Source: CAYHBS01 sp964360995 (lineage in GTDB: Bacteria > Patescibacteriota > Minisyncoccia > Ryanbacterales > HO2-45-13). From it: a DNA stretch of 48,825 bases. The translations under genes and the position numbers were made by a program. The notes under the pieces are model-generated. The model did not search any database, was not told the origin of the DNA, and was given only the letters and a program-made list of their open reading frames with translations. The stretch spans positions 1-48,825 of the forward strand of contig CAYHYZ010000002.1 of NCBI GenBank assembly GCA_964360995.1, in the 5' to 3' direction. This document shows, piece by piece, positions 25,319-33,448 of this stretch. Positions within the stretch are counted from its first letter, which is position 1; each line of letters starts with the position of its first letter.

Positions 25319-25738
25319 TTGAGTGAACCGGCGTTGAAGTTGGTGGAAGCGGTGGAGGGTACTACTGAAGAGGTCTTCCATATATGTTGGGTCTGCAACC
25401 ACCACATCAAAAAGAAAACCGATGGCGTTACGTGCGGTAAGCGCGCGTGCAAGGAGCGATTGCCCAAACAGCTCCTCGAGCACCTGGCGGAAAAGGATCG
25501 CATCAGTCACTCGCACGCGGCGCTCGAGCGTCACGAGCACCGTCTCGAAGCGCGCGACGAAGCACTGGGCGTTGCGCTCGATGAAATCTCCAATCGCGGA
25601 CTTACGGTGATGGAGGTTCTCCCGAAAGTGCTTAACACGGAGGAGCTTAAAAATCTTCCGGAAGTGAAGCAGGCTCTTGAGCTCCTTCACGCGCTCGAAG
25701 ATGAAATTCACGCGCAAGAGCATCTTCTCTCGAAGTAG
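25319..25738 (+). CDS. Small CX2C-X12-CX4C zinc-finger protein, copy 2
   Basis: 139 aa, starting with TTG because AAGGAGG stands 9 nt upstream and no ATG fits. CWVC and GVTCGKRAC give the same C-x2-C-x12-C-x4-C spacing as the preceding gene. The rest is a long charged helix (HAALERHEHRLEARDEAL, then ALELLHALEDEIHAQEHLL), probably a coiled coil. GC content and codon use look higher than in the housekeeping genes nearby. Function unknown; DNA or RNA binding is a guess from the zinc site. Confidence 0.68.
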   Translation: MSEPALKLVEAVEGTTEEVFHICWVCNHHIKKKTDGVTCGKRACKERLPKQLLEHLAEKDRISHSHAALERHEHRLEARDEALGVALDEISNRGLTVMEVLPKVLNTEELKNLPEVKQALELLHALEDEIHAQEHLLSK

Positions 25739-25755
25739 CTCGAATAACCACATTA

Positions 25756-25790
25756 CCCCCGAACCGGTTTCCGGTTCGGGGGTTTCTTTG
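25756..25790 (+). terminator. Terminator after zinc-finger copy 2
   Basis: CCCCCGAACCGG, loop TTT, exact complement (12 bp), followed by TTTCTTTG. Confidence 0.9.
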
Positions 25791-25844
25791 TTGATATTTT
25801 GCTGTATTCATGGTATTCCAAAGCAAGAAGTGAAGGAGGTTCTC

Positions 25845-26645
25845 ATGAGCTCAACAGCACTTTCTATCATAGATTTCTCCGTATCCGAGGCGGGGCAACT
25901 TGCGGCACATCCGTTGGTGTCTCTAGGGAACATTTCTACCATCTCCTACGCCTTTTTAAAAACGCTCACTGTTGGGATGAGAGTGAATGCGTTTCTCAAA
26001 GAGCGTCTCAATAGTTGGACGGCCGAGCAGCGTGGCCTGCATCTGTGGAACGTCGCCGGACAGGAATGGGCGGGTCCTATTCTCACGTTCGCGGATATCC
26101 GATTGCGCGGATTTGGGCATCGAGAAGTCGATTGGTCGCAGAATTACGTGGTGGCGGTTAATCACACAAGCGCGATTGATGCGCTCGTTGTTCCATTCTG
26201 CGTACCAAGAGGCAGGATCGTTGCAAAAGCCGAGGCGCTCAAATTTCCCGTCTTAGGAAAGGCGATTGCGTATGGATCGCAGATCATGGTGAACCGCGAG
26301 GACGGCTCTGGGATGTCTTCGGTGCGTGAGGCGATGAAAGATTGGCTTGATTGCAACGTCGTATTCTTTGTTGAAGGGACGCGGTCACTCAACGGGGAAA
26401 TATCGCCGTTTAAGGCTGGTGCTTTCAAATTGTCACAGGAACTTAGTCGACCGATTCTTCCGATATATATTGGAGGCGCTTACGACGCATTGCCGAAAGG
26501 TCCGTTTCTTGCGCTCAAGCGCAGCCGACAACTCACGGTATCGTTTGGGAGACCAATTCCTTCGGGCACGGGAGTTGACGCACAGCGTGAAGCGACGGTG
26601 TGCGAAATGCACAAGATGTCAGTGTATGAGCGGGCGTTCCGATGA
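25845..26645 (+). CDS. 1-acyl-sn-glycerol-3-phosphate acyltransferase family (PlsC-like)
   Basis: 266 aa; ATG 25845 is set by AAGGAGGT. The acyltransferase motifs are present: NHTSAID (HX4D catalytic block I) and FVEGTRS (block III; the usual FPEGTRS has Pro changed to Val). The N-terminal ~90 residues have one or two membrane-associated segments. PlsC adds the second acyl chain to lysophosphatidic acid in phospholipid synthesis. CPR often lack a complete lipid pathway, so the substrate may be scavenged. A promoter-like TTGATA-17-TATTCC (25791-25819) precedes it. Single-gene unit with its own terminator. Confidence 0.85.
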   Translation: MSSTALSIIDFSVSEAGQLAAHPLVSLGNISTISYAFLKTLTVGMRVNAFLKERLNSWTAEQRGLHLWNVAGQEWAGPILTFADIRLRGFGHREVDWSQNYVVAVNHTSAIDALVVPFCVPRGRIVAKAEALKFPVLGKAIAYGSQIMVNREDGSGMSSVREAMKDWLDCNVVFFVEGTRSLNGEISPFKAGAFKLSQELSRPILPIYIGGAYDALPKGPFLALKRSRQLTVSFGRPIPSGTGVDAQREATVCEMHKMSVYERAFR

Positions 26646-26662
26646 CGGAACGCCCTATTTTT
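26632..26662 (+). terminator. Terminator overlapping the acyltransferase stop codon
   Basis: GGGCGTTCCG, loop ATGA (which contains the TGA stop), CGGAACGCCC, then TATTTTTAT. Confidence 0.88.
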
Positions 26663-26699
26663 ATACAGTATGCCGCGATGCGGAGACACGTTTGATTCA

Positions 26700-26728
26700 T
26701 TGAATAACAACGTTTTTTTCACTACTAT
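26700..26728 (+). promoter_or_regulatory. Promoter of leuS, TTGAAT-17-TACTAT
   Basis: -35 at 26700-26705, -10 at 26723-26728, ATG at 26738. The -10 to ATG distance implies a leaderless or nearly leaderless mRNA. Confidence 0.65.
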
Positions 26729-26737
26729 AGGTAATAC

Positions 26738-29140
26738 ATGCGCAAGTACGATCACACGAAAATAGAAAAGAGGTGGCAGAAGAAATGGGAGGAAGACGGC
26801 GCGTATACCACTCCAGATGCTGCAGCGAACAAGCGGAACGAGTACGTACTCGTTGAATTCCCATATCCTTCAGGGAATTTACATACCGGGCACTGGTATG
26901 CGTTTTCGATTCCCGATATGTACGTGCGCATGCGACGTATGCAAGGGCGTAACGTGCTGTTTCCCATTGGGTTTGATGCATTTGGCCTTCCTGCAGAAAA
27001 CGCAGCAATCAAACACAACGTCAGTCCAAAGGACTGGACGGAAGAGAATATGACGCACATGGAAACACAACTTCGTTCAATGGGCGCATCGTTCGACTGG
27101 TCACGCACGGTGCGTACGTGTGATCCGGAATACTACAAATGGACGCAGTGGTTTTTTCTTCAGTTTTATAACGCAGGGCTTGCATATCAAGCAGATACAC
27201 AAGTGAATTGGTGTCCATCATGTAAAACCGTACTTGCAAACGAGCAGGTAGTTGGGAGTACATGTGAACGTTGCGGGTCGGTGGTTGAGCAGCGTAATAT
27301 GCGCCAGTGGATGTACCGCATTACGAAATATGCTGACGCGTTACTTGCGGGACTTGATGAATTAAATTGGCCAAATGAAATTAAAGAAGCACAAAAAAAT
27401 TGGATTGGAAAATCGGAAGGAGTGCACATTGATTTTGTGATTTCTGGAGTGGCAGAACAAATTCGTATATTTACTACTCGTCCGGACACGCTCTACGGAG
27501 CAACATATATTGTGCTTGCTCCGGATCATACGCTGATAGAACAACTGAAGGATCATATTCAAAATATTTCAGAAGTACGAGCCTATCAGGAAATTGCAGC
27601 AGGGAAAACACAACGTGAACGCGAACAAGGCGCCAAAGAAAAAACAGGCGTCGCATTAAAAGGAATCACCGCAATAAACCCAGCAACCAAAGAAGCAATT
27701 CCCGTTTGGATTGCCGACTATGTATTTTCGGGATATGGAACAGGCGCAATCATGGCCGTACCGGCACATGACGAACGGGATTTTATGTTTGCTGTGTCTC
27801 ATCAACTTCCTATCGTTCGGGTCATTCAGCAGGATTCCAATATGGATACCACTGAATGTTGGACGGGCAATGGAATAATGATCAACTCCGGTGAGTTCAC
27901 CGGGCAGGCGAGTGCAGTTGTGCGAGGAAAGATGGCAAAACAATTTGGAGAAATTGCCACCACATATCGATTGCGTGATTGGGTGCTTTCTCGTCAGCGC
28001 TATTGGGGCACCCCCATTCCGATGATTCACTGCGCCAAGTGCGGCGGAGTCCCGGTTCCTGAAAATCAACTTCCCGTGATACTCCCAGAAGTGAAAGATT
28101 TTCTTCCCACGGGAGACGGAAAATCTCCGCTCGCAAAAGTGGCTGATTGGATGAACGTATCTTGTCCAAAATGTGGTTCACCAGCAGAGCGCGAAACAGA
28201 TACCATGGATACATTTGTTGATTCTTCTTGGTATTTTTTGCGTTACACCGATTTACACAACGCGGAGGAATTTGCGAGTAAAAAGAAAATGTCCGCATGG
28301 ATGCCGGTGGATCTCTATTCCGGAGGAGCGGAGCACACTACGATGCATTTACTCTACTCACGATTTTTTGCCCGTGTGCTCGCAGATCTCAAGCTTATTC
28401 AGTGGAGTGAGCCGTATACCCGGCGCATGAATCGCGGGTTGATTCTTGGGCCCGATGGGCAGAAGATGTCTAAGTCAAAAGGGAATGTGATTGACCCCGA
28501 TGAGTATGTATCAAAGCTTGGAGCCGACACGGTACGCATGTATCTCGCGTTCATTGGTCCGTATGATGAAGTGGGGTCATACCCATGGGATCCAAGGGGA
28601 ATTTTAGGTGTGCGAAAATTTTTGGAGCGTGTCTGGCGACTTGCTCAAAAAACGAAGGATATTCTGTCCTCGCCCGAGGTAGAGAGACACCTCCACCAAG
28701 CGATTAAAAAAATAGGAGAAGACATTGAGAAATTTAAATTCAACACCTGCATTGCAGAGCTCATGAAGTTGGTGAACGTACTCATGCCACTCGAAAAAGA
28801 AGGGATTCCAAAGAGCGTAATGCAATCGTTTACGTTGCTACTTGCTCCATTTGCACCGCATATGGCCGAGGAAATGTTTGAGCTCCTTGGTGGTAATGGT
28901 TCTATTCACACGCAGACGTGGCCAGCGTACGACCCACGCATTGCTACCGCGCCGACATTTGATCTCGTCATTCAGCGCAACGGGAAAAAGCGCGCAGTCG
29001 TGAGTATACATAGTGGCGCCTCAAAAGATGACGCGATTGCGGCAGCAATAGCAGCAAATGTAGTGACGCACGAAGAAGTGAAGCGCGCTGCGAATATCGT
29101 GTTTGTTCCAGGAAGACTCTTAAGTATTGTGGTTACGTAA
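26738..29140 (+). CDS. leuS: Leucyl-tRNA synthetase
   Basis: 800 aa, bacterial-type LeuRS. HIGH motif HTGH (PSGNLHTGHWYAFSIPDMYVR), a four-Cys knuckle (CPSC...CERC), editing domain with TTRPDTLYGATY and MAVPAHDERDFMFA (editing Asp kept), a second Cys set (CAKC/CPKC), KMSKSKGN, and an anticodon-binding C-terminus. Full length and active-looking. Heads the leuS-glyA-folD run; glyA begins 1 nt after the stop. A tRNA-Leu lies 3.3 kb downstream. Confidence 0.96.
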   Translation: MRKYDHTKIEKRWQKKWEEDGAYTTPDAAANKRNEYVLVEFPYPSGNLHTGHWYAFSIPDMYVRMRRMQGRNVLFPIGFDAFGLPAENAAIKHNVSPKDWTEENMTHMETQLRSMGASFDWSRTVRTCDPEYYKWTQWFFLQFYNAGLAYQADTQVNWCPSCKTVLANEQVVGSTCERCGSVVEQRNMRQWMYRITKYADALLAGLDELNWPNEIKEAQKNWIGKSEGVHIDFVISGVAEQIRIFTTRPDTLYGATYIVLAPDHTLIEQLKDHIQNISEVRAYQEIAAGKTQREREQGAKEKTGVALKGITAINPATKEAIPVWIADYVFSGYGTGAIMAVPAHDERDFMFAVSHQLPIVRVIQQDSNMDTTECWTGNGIMINSGEFTGQASAVVRGKMAKQFGEIATTYRLRDWVLSRQRYWGTPIPMIHCAKCGGVPVPENQLPVILPEVKDFLPTGDGKSPLAKVADWMNVSCPKCGSPAERETDTMDTFVDSSWYFLRYTDLHNAEEFASKKKMSAWMPVDLYSGGAEHTTMHLLYSRFFARVLADLKLIQWSEPYTRRMNRGLILGPDGQKMSKSKGNVIDPDEYVSKLGADTVRMYLAFIGPYDEVGSYPWDPRGILGVRKFLERVWRLAQKTKDILSSPEVERHLHQAIKKIGEDIEKFKFNTCIAELMKLVNVLMPLEKEGIPKSVMQSFTLLLAPFAPHMAEEMFELLGGNGSIHTQTWPAYDPRIATAPTFDLVIQRNGKKRAVVSIHSGASKDDAIAAAIAANVVTHEEVKRAANIVFVPGRLLSIVVT

Positions 29141-29141
29141 T

Positions 29142-30356
29142 ATGCCGAAATCAATTGCAGCACTCATCAAAGCCGAAGAACAGCGCCAAAAAACAACGCT
29201 CAATCTTATTGCGTCTGAAAATTATGTGTCTACCGCAGTCAGAAGCGCGATGGGTAGCGTGCTCACCAATAAATATTCCGAGGGATACCCCGGGGCGCGT
29301 TACTACGCAGGAAACAGTATTATCGATGAGGTAGAAACCCGCGCACGCACGTCTGCGCTGAAGTTGTTTGGTCTTTCTGCTGATGCGTGGGGAGTAAATG
29401 TGCAGCCATATTCGGGTTCTCCCGCAAATTTTGCGGTATATACTGCGTTGGTGCCTCCTGGTGGCACCATTCTTTCACTTGAACTCAATATGGGTGGACA
29501 CCTCACGCATGGGCACAGCGTGAGTGCTACGAGTAAATTTTGGAAATTTATTCATTATCAGGTGGACGCGACGTCCAAGCTACTTGATTATGCGGCAATC
29601 GAGGCAATTGCGGTGCGAGAGCGACCACACATGATTGTGGCGGGATATAGCGCATACGCGCGCGCCGTAGACTTTCAAGCGTTCAAACGCATCGCAGACA
29701 AAGCTGGCGCAATACTGTTTGCTGATTTTTCGCATATCGCAGGGCTTGTTGCGGGGGGTGTGCACGCCTCTCCATTTCCACATGCAGATGTTGCAATGAC
29801 CACGACGCATAAAACATTGCGTGGGCCGCGAGGCGCGATGATTATTGCGCGGAAGGTACACATGCCCGCAATAGATAAAGCGATTTTTCCGGGACTCCAA
29901 GGTGGTCCGCACAATCACCAAACTGCCGCGATTGCGATTGCGCTAGAGGAGGCAATGAAACCCGCTTTTCGCGCGTATGCAAAACAGGTAGTGGCGAATG
30001 CACGTGCACTCGATTCCGCACTGCAAACACATGGATGGGAAGTAGTGACTGGGGGGACAGATACACATTTATTTTTGGTGAATCTCGATGCTCAAGGGAT
30101 TGATGGAGCAGAAGCACAGCTCCGACTCGAGCGTGCAAATATATTGGTCAATAAAAACGCTATCCCATTTGACAAGCGATCACCCTCAAGACCTTCGGGT
30201 ATTCGCGTAGGTACCGCGGCGATTACCACACGAGGATTGCGAGCCTCGCATATGTCGCGTGTTGCCGAGTGGATGCACGAAGTAGTGACAACAAATCGGA
30301 CAGAAAAAATTGCATCAGCAGTGTCAAAATTCATAAAAGATTTTCCACTTCCATGA
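29142..30356 (+). CDS. glyA: Serine hydroxymethyltransferase
   Basis: 404 aa, PLP enzyme converting serine plus tetrahydrofolate to glycine plus 5,10-methylene-THF. TLNLIASENYVS and YSEGYPGARYYAGN form the substrate-site opening; TTTHKTLRGPRG carries the PLP lysine. ATG 29142 is taken, not an upstream in-frame codon that overlaps leuS. The stop overlaps folD (ATGA), so the two one-carbon enzymes are coupled: GlyA makes methylene-THF and FolD interconverts it with formyl-THF. Confidence 0.95.
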   Translation: MPKSIAALIKAEEQRQKTTLNLIASENYVSTAVRSAMGSVLTNKYSEGYPGARYYAGNSIIDEVETRARTSALKLFGLSADAWGVNVQPYSGSPANFAVYTALVPPGGTILSLELNMGGHLTHGHSVSATSKFWKFIHYQVDATSKLLDYAAIEAIAVRERPHMIVAGYSAYARAVDFQAFKRIADKAGAILFADFSHIAGLVAGGVHASPFPHADVAMTTTHKTLRGPRGAMIIARKVHMPAIDKAIFPGLQGGPHNHQTAAIAIALEEAMKPAFRAYAKQVVANARALDSALQTHGWEVVTGGTDTHLFLVNLDAQGIDGAEAQLRLERANILVNKNAIPFDKRSPSRPSGIRVGTAAITTRGLRASHMSRVAEWMHEVVTTNRTEKIASAVSKFIKDFPLP

Positions 30357-31183
30357 TTCGATTTGATGGTAATGCCGCTGCGCGGGAGATTGCGGAGGAA
30401 CTCAAAGGACGTGTGCAAAAAATACAGCGACCATTGCGCCTCGCCATGATTTCGGTAGGGGAGAATTCGGTCACACGTTCATTCATGAAAAAGAAGGAAG
30501 ATTTTGGGCGGGTGATTGGTGTGGGTACGCACATCTATACAGTGCCCGAAAGCGCTTCGACAACCGCAATGCGCAAAAAAATTGCGGAAGTGGTGCATAT
30601 CAAACAGAACACGGCAGTTATTGTGCAATTACCGCTTCCCGTACAGATGCAGCCGGATTATTTGGTAAACGCGGTCCCTCCCGAAAAAGACGCCGACGTG
30701 CTTTCCTCGCGTGCGATTGGAGATTTCACAATGGGCAGAGGTGTGCTGGTTCCTCCCATTGTCGGAGCCATTGAATATATTCTTGCGAGCGCGAATGTCG
30801 ACGTTGCAGGGAAGAACGTTGTGGTACTTGGCGCTGGGCGACTTGTCGGACGTCCGACATCACTCTGGCTTACAAAAAATCAGTCGGTGTATACCATGAT
30901 AGGAAAGGAGTCTGCTGATATGGCAGAACGACTGACTCACGCGGATATTGTCATTAGCGGAGTAGGAAAGCCAGGACTTATTACCTCCGCAATGCTCAAA
31001 AAGGGCGCAGTGGTGATTGATGCAGGCACCGCAGAATCGCATGGCAAGGTCGTTGGCGACGTTGATCCTGCGGGCATTGAAGACGTTGTGGGATTGTACA
31101 CGCCAGTACCGGGGGGTGTTGGTCCACTGACGGTTGCGATGCTATTTAGGAATTTGATTGCACTCACAGAACAAAAAAAGTAA
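30353..31183 (+). CDS. folD: Methylenetetrahydrofolate dehydrogenase/cyclohydrolase
   Basis: 276 aa. VIVQLPLP, PEKDADV, VVLGAGRLVGRPTSLWL (dinucleotide-binding) and YTPVPGGVGPLTVAML are classic FolD blocks. The catalytic Lys is kept (Lys48 in SFMKKKE), but the partner Tyr of the Y-x3-K motif is Phe44, which may shift the dehydrogenase/cyclohydrolase balance. ATG 30353 overlaps the glyA stop. The C-terminal tail NLIALTEQKK recurs in altered form at 32381-32428 (see repeat entries). Confidence 0.94.
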   Translation: MIRFDGNAAAREIAEELKGRVQKIQRPLRLAMISVGENSVTRSFMKKKEDFGRVIGVGTHIYTVPESASTTAMRKKIAEVVHIKQNTAVIVQLPLPVQMQPDYLVNAVPPEKDADVLSSRAIGDFTMGRGVLVPPIVGAIEYILASANVDVAGKNVVVLGAGRLVGRPTSLWLTKNQSVYTMIGKESADMAERLTHADIVISGVGKPGLITSAMLKKGAVVIDAGTAESHGKVVGDVDPAGIEDVVGLYTPVPGGVGPLTVAMLFRNLIALTEQKK

Positions 31184-31188
31184 ATGTG

Positions 31189-31698
31189 ATGGTGCGAGCC
31201 AAAAAAACGCTAGAGGTTCGTGAAGGTAAGAACGGGAAGGGCGTATATGCGCGTGTTTCATTTGATTCGCGTGAGTACATTTGTCGTTTCTCTGGACCAT
31301 TATTTTCATCTGCTGGCCTACCGACTCCATATGATGATTATTATGATCACTATGTCCAGATTGCGGAAGATATATTTATGGGTCCATCTGGAGATATTGA
31401 TGATTTCTTTAATCATTCGTGTAATCCGAATGCAGCGCTCATTGTGAGCGAGAATATTGTCGAACTGATTGCATTTCGCGATATTGAGGCAGGTGAAGAA
31501 ATTGTTTGGGATTATTCAGTTACTATGTTGAATGATGATTGGTGTATTCCTTGTGCATGTGGAAGTACAAATTGTCGTGGTAGTATCCGTGAGTTTAAGT
31601 ACTTGCCCGTGGACATTCAATCGAAATATATTTCGCTCGGGATAGTACCAGAGTATGTGTTGCGAGGGAATGGAATGCTTGCAGAGCAAAAAAAGTAA
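31189..31698 (+). CDS. SET-domain protein (putative protein-lysine methyltransferase)
   Basis: 169 aa, essentially a lone SET domain. GKGVYARVSF opens it, NHSCNPNA and GEEIVWDYS form the SAM/lysine pocket with the catalytic Tyr, and the post-SET zinc cysteines (CIPCACGSTNCRG) are complete with the Cys of NHSC. SET enzymes methylate lysine side chains; bacterial examples are scattered and the target here is unknown. GTG (31186) and ATG (31189) are adjacent; the ATG is used. It follows folD by 5 nt, yet codon use and AT content differ from folD, which suggests later arrival. Its tail MLAEQKK echoes the FolD tail. Confidence 0.88.
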   Translation: MVRAKKTLEVREGKNGKGVYARVSFDSREYICRFSGPLFSSAGLPTPYDDYYDHYVQIAEDIFMGPSGDIDDFFNHSCNPNAALIVSENIVELIAFRDIEAGEEIVWDYSVTMLNDDWCIPCACGSTNCRGSIREFKYLPVDIQSKYISLGIVPEYVLRGNGMLAEQKK

Positions 31699-31700
31699 TA
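31678..31700 (+). repeat. Direct repeat copy 1 (folD-tail-like, 23 nt)
   Basis: The end of the SET gene plus a few bases. It matches 32408-32430 with two mismatches in 23 nt. Together the copies flank the minus-strand membrane gene 31754-32272. Confidence 0.65.
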
Positions 31701-31703
31701 AAG

Positions 31704-31740
31704 AAGCCCAGCAGTCCGATTAATTCGGAGTGCTGGGCTT
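31704..31740 (-). terminator. Hairpin between convergent genes
   Basis: AAGCCCAGCA pairs with TGCTGGGCTT (31731-31740), with an inner TCCGA/TCGGA helix. The T-rich side (CTTCTTTATTAC then seven T) lies on the minus strand, fitting termination of the gene at 31754. It may also stop the SET transcript. Confidence 0.65.
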
Positions 31741-31753
31741 GTGTGGGATTTCG

Positions 31754-32272
31754 CTAGGACGTGAGGTTGGTTTCTGCGAGATAGTCGCCCACTTTCGGGC
31801 GTGTTTTGAAGCCAAATGCACGCGCCTTTCCGTGCGCGTCCCATGCACTGTGTTTCGCATCCTCCAGCGCGCGGGTGAGCTTGTCAAGGCGTCTATGTAT
31901 CTCGTTACTCGACGCAGTGTGCCGACATTCGGCAGCCACCACTTCTTGTTCTCTACAGAGGCGATCGAACTCGACCATTCGACGACGAATCTCATGGTCT
32001 ATGGCGGCCTGAACTTTGGGAAATGTTTTTCGAAGTTCAATGAACAACATATTCGCTGCTTTCCCGAACCAATACCGAGACATCAACAATGTTACGCCGA
32101 CGGTAAAAGACCAAAGCGATACAACTGCTAGCGCATCCTGGGGCAACCATGCAGTTTTTTTCTCAAATTGTAAAGCTAGCATGAAAAACACGAACACGGG
32201 AAAAGTGAACCCCACCGAACAGAGACCACCGATGATGAGCTCTGCGCGAGTTATTTTACGGATACTTTGCAT
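31754..32272 (-). CDS. Two-helix membrane protein with cytosolic coiled coil
   Basis: 172 aa on the minus strand. Two membrane helices lie near the N-terminus (about 13-36, IIGGLCSVGFTFPVFVFFMLAL, and 48-65). A long charged helical region follows (AIDHEIRRRMVEFDRLCREQ and RLDKLTRALEDAKHSA), likely a coiled coil. GGGAG stands ~7 nt before the ATG. No family recognised. It is the only minus-strand gene between 3 kb and 34.9 kb and lies between 23-nt direct repeats, consistent with an inserted cassette. Confidence 0.65.
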   Translation of the reverse strand: MQSIRKITRAELIIGGLCSVGFTFPVFVFFMLALQFEKKTAWLPQDALAVVSLWSFTVGVTLLMSRYWFGKAANMLFIELRKTFPKVQAAIDHEIRRRMVEFDRLCREQEVVAAECRHTASSNEIHRRLDKLTRALEDAKHSAWDAHGKARAFGFKTRPKVGDYLAETNLTS

Positions 32273-32380
32273 ACGTATCTCCCGGATATACCGCTGAAGT
32301 TCTTCTTCCGCGGCCGGATGTTCTTCACCCGATCCAAATATTTTGTAACATATGTAGAGTGTAAACGCAATTTCTCCTTT

Positions 32381-32428
32381 GCGATGGTACTCTCCAATTT
32401 AGTTGCACTTGCAGAGCAGAATAAGTAA
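32381..32428 (+). pseudogene. Remnant resembling the 3' end of folD
   Basis: In frame up to TAA (32426-32428) it encodes AMVLSNLVALAEQNK, compared with AMLFRNLIALTEQKK at the FolD C-terminus (nine identical positions plus conservative changes). Upstream of this tail the similarity is lost. It reads as a relic of an older folD end displaced by inserted DNA. The tRNA-Leu promoter has since been built on it. The short length keeps this tentative. Confidence 0.5.
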
Positions 32429-32431
32429 TAT
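32403..32431 (+). promoter_or_regulatory. Promoter of tRNA-Leu, TTGCAC-17-TAATAT
   Basis: -35 at 32403-32408, -10 at 32426-32431; tRNA 5' end at 32441. Overlaps the folD remnant. Confidence 0.55.
32408..32430 (+). repeat. Direct repeat copy 2 (folD-tail-like, 23 nt)
   Basis: Matches 31678-31700 with two mismatches. Part of the folD-like remnant directly before tRNA-Leu. Confidence 0.65.
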
Positions 32432-32440
32432 TGCGTACAC

Positions 32441-32524
32441 GGCCGAGTGGCGGAATTGGTAGACGCACACGACTCAAAATCGTGCGGGGGCAACCCCATG
32501 AGAGTTCGATTCTCTCCTTGGCCA
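32441..32524 (+). tRNA. tRNA-Leu (anticodon CAA)
   Basis: Class II tRNA, 84 nt. Acceptor GGCCGAG pairs with CTTGGCC; the D-loop holds GGAATTGGTAGA; anticodon stem CACGA/TCGTG has loop CTCAAAA, giving CAA (reads UUG). The long variable arm is GGGGG-CAA-CCCC; T-arm GAGAG-TTCGATT-CTCTC; discriminator A. CCA is not encoded. Confidence 0.95.
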
Positions 32525-32579
32525 CAGTACAGAATGTCTCGCTGGCGAACCATTTTGCAGAGTAATATAATATGTAGTG

Positions 32580-33372
32580 ATGAGCCACATTCTTAAAGTA
32601 GTTTTTTTGATGCTGTGTAGCACGNNNNNNNNNNTCATGGCGCGAAGTACCTAACTTCGCATTAATATTGGTAGTATTTGGAGCGCTGTTTGTAATTTCT
32701 GCGCTTTATCGAATGAAGTATCCGTATGTGTCGCCTGTGAAAGTTCCCCGACCTTGGTGGCAGACTATATTAATTGTATTTGGTAAAACAGTTTTATTTA
32801 TCGGATTATTTTATATCGTCTCCGGTGTTTCTTGGAAATATTTTGACAGGTCATTTAAGAAGCCCATATCTGAATTTTCTGTGAGCGGCTTTCCGGTGTT
32901 TGTGACGACTAGCGATAGATCTGCGCGTCCAGAAGTTAAATATTTTTATACTAGCACTCTTATCGAAATACAATCACAACTTCCGAATTATACATTCCGT
33001 ATTATTGAGGCTGATGGAACTGAAATGCATGAATATTTCATATGCAATGGACGTGGATTTGTAAAGGGAGATGTTGAGTGTCCTGATAAATGGAGGCTTG
33101 AGGTAAAGAATATTGATGCAGAACGACAATCATTTCGCGTGGCACTCCAGAATTATGAGGGCGCCAGTATCTCTTGGTACGAGGTTTCGGATAAAGATAT
33201 TTATCCACAATATTTTAAATCATACGGACCCGGCTTTGCTTTATTGACATTCGTACCATCTATTATTTCCACTCTTGCGCTTTGGTTTTTTGGGAAAAAA
33301 ATACTGGCGTTTATCATCCGAAGAAGAGCAGCAGCGCGCAGTGCTACGGGTGAAATTGCTCCACTCACTTGA
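32580..33372 (+). CDS. Membrane protein of unknown function, interrupted by the assembly gap
   Basis: TATAAT (32566-32571) precedes an ATG at 32580 that opens MSHILKVVFLMLCST and then enters the N run. After the gap the frame is open from 32635 to the stop at 33372. The two parts are out of frame if the gap were exactly 10 nt, so the true gap length is unknown. The 3' part has two N-terminal membrane helices (VFGALFVISALY; TILIVFGKTVLFIGLFYIVSG), a ~130-residue exterior domain with one Cys pair, and a C-terminal helix (FALLTFVPSIISTLALWFF) with a basic tail. No family recognised. AT-rich compared with its neighbours. Confidence 0.6.
32625..32634. other. Assembly gap (10 N)
   Basis: Ten undetermined bases inside the preceding gene. 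This shows the sequence is a scaffold; the gap size is probably a placeholder. Confidence 0.98.
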
Positions 33373-33448
33373 GCGCATAGAGATATTCCGTTATATTTCT
33401 AGTTTCGCGTCGTCATATAGTCATCAAAACATAGTGGGAGGGTGTGCG

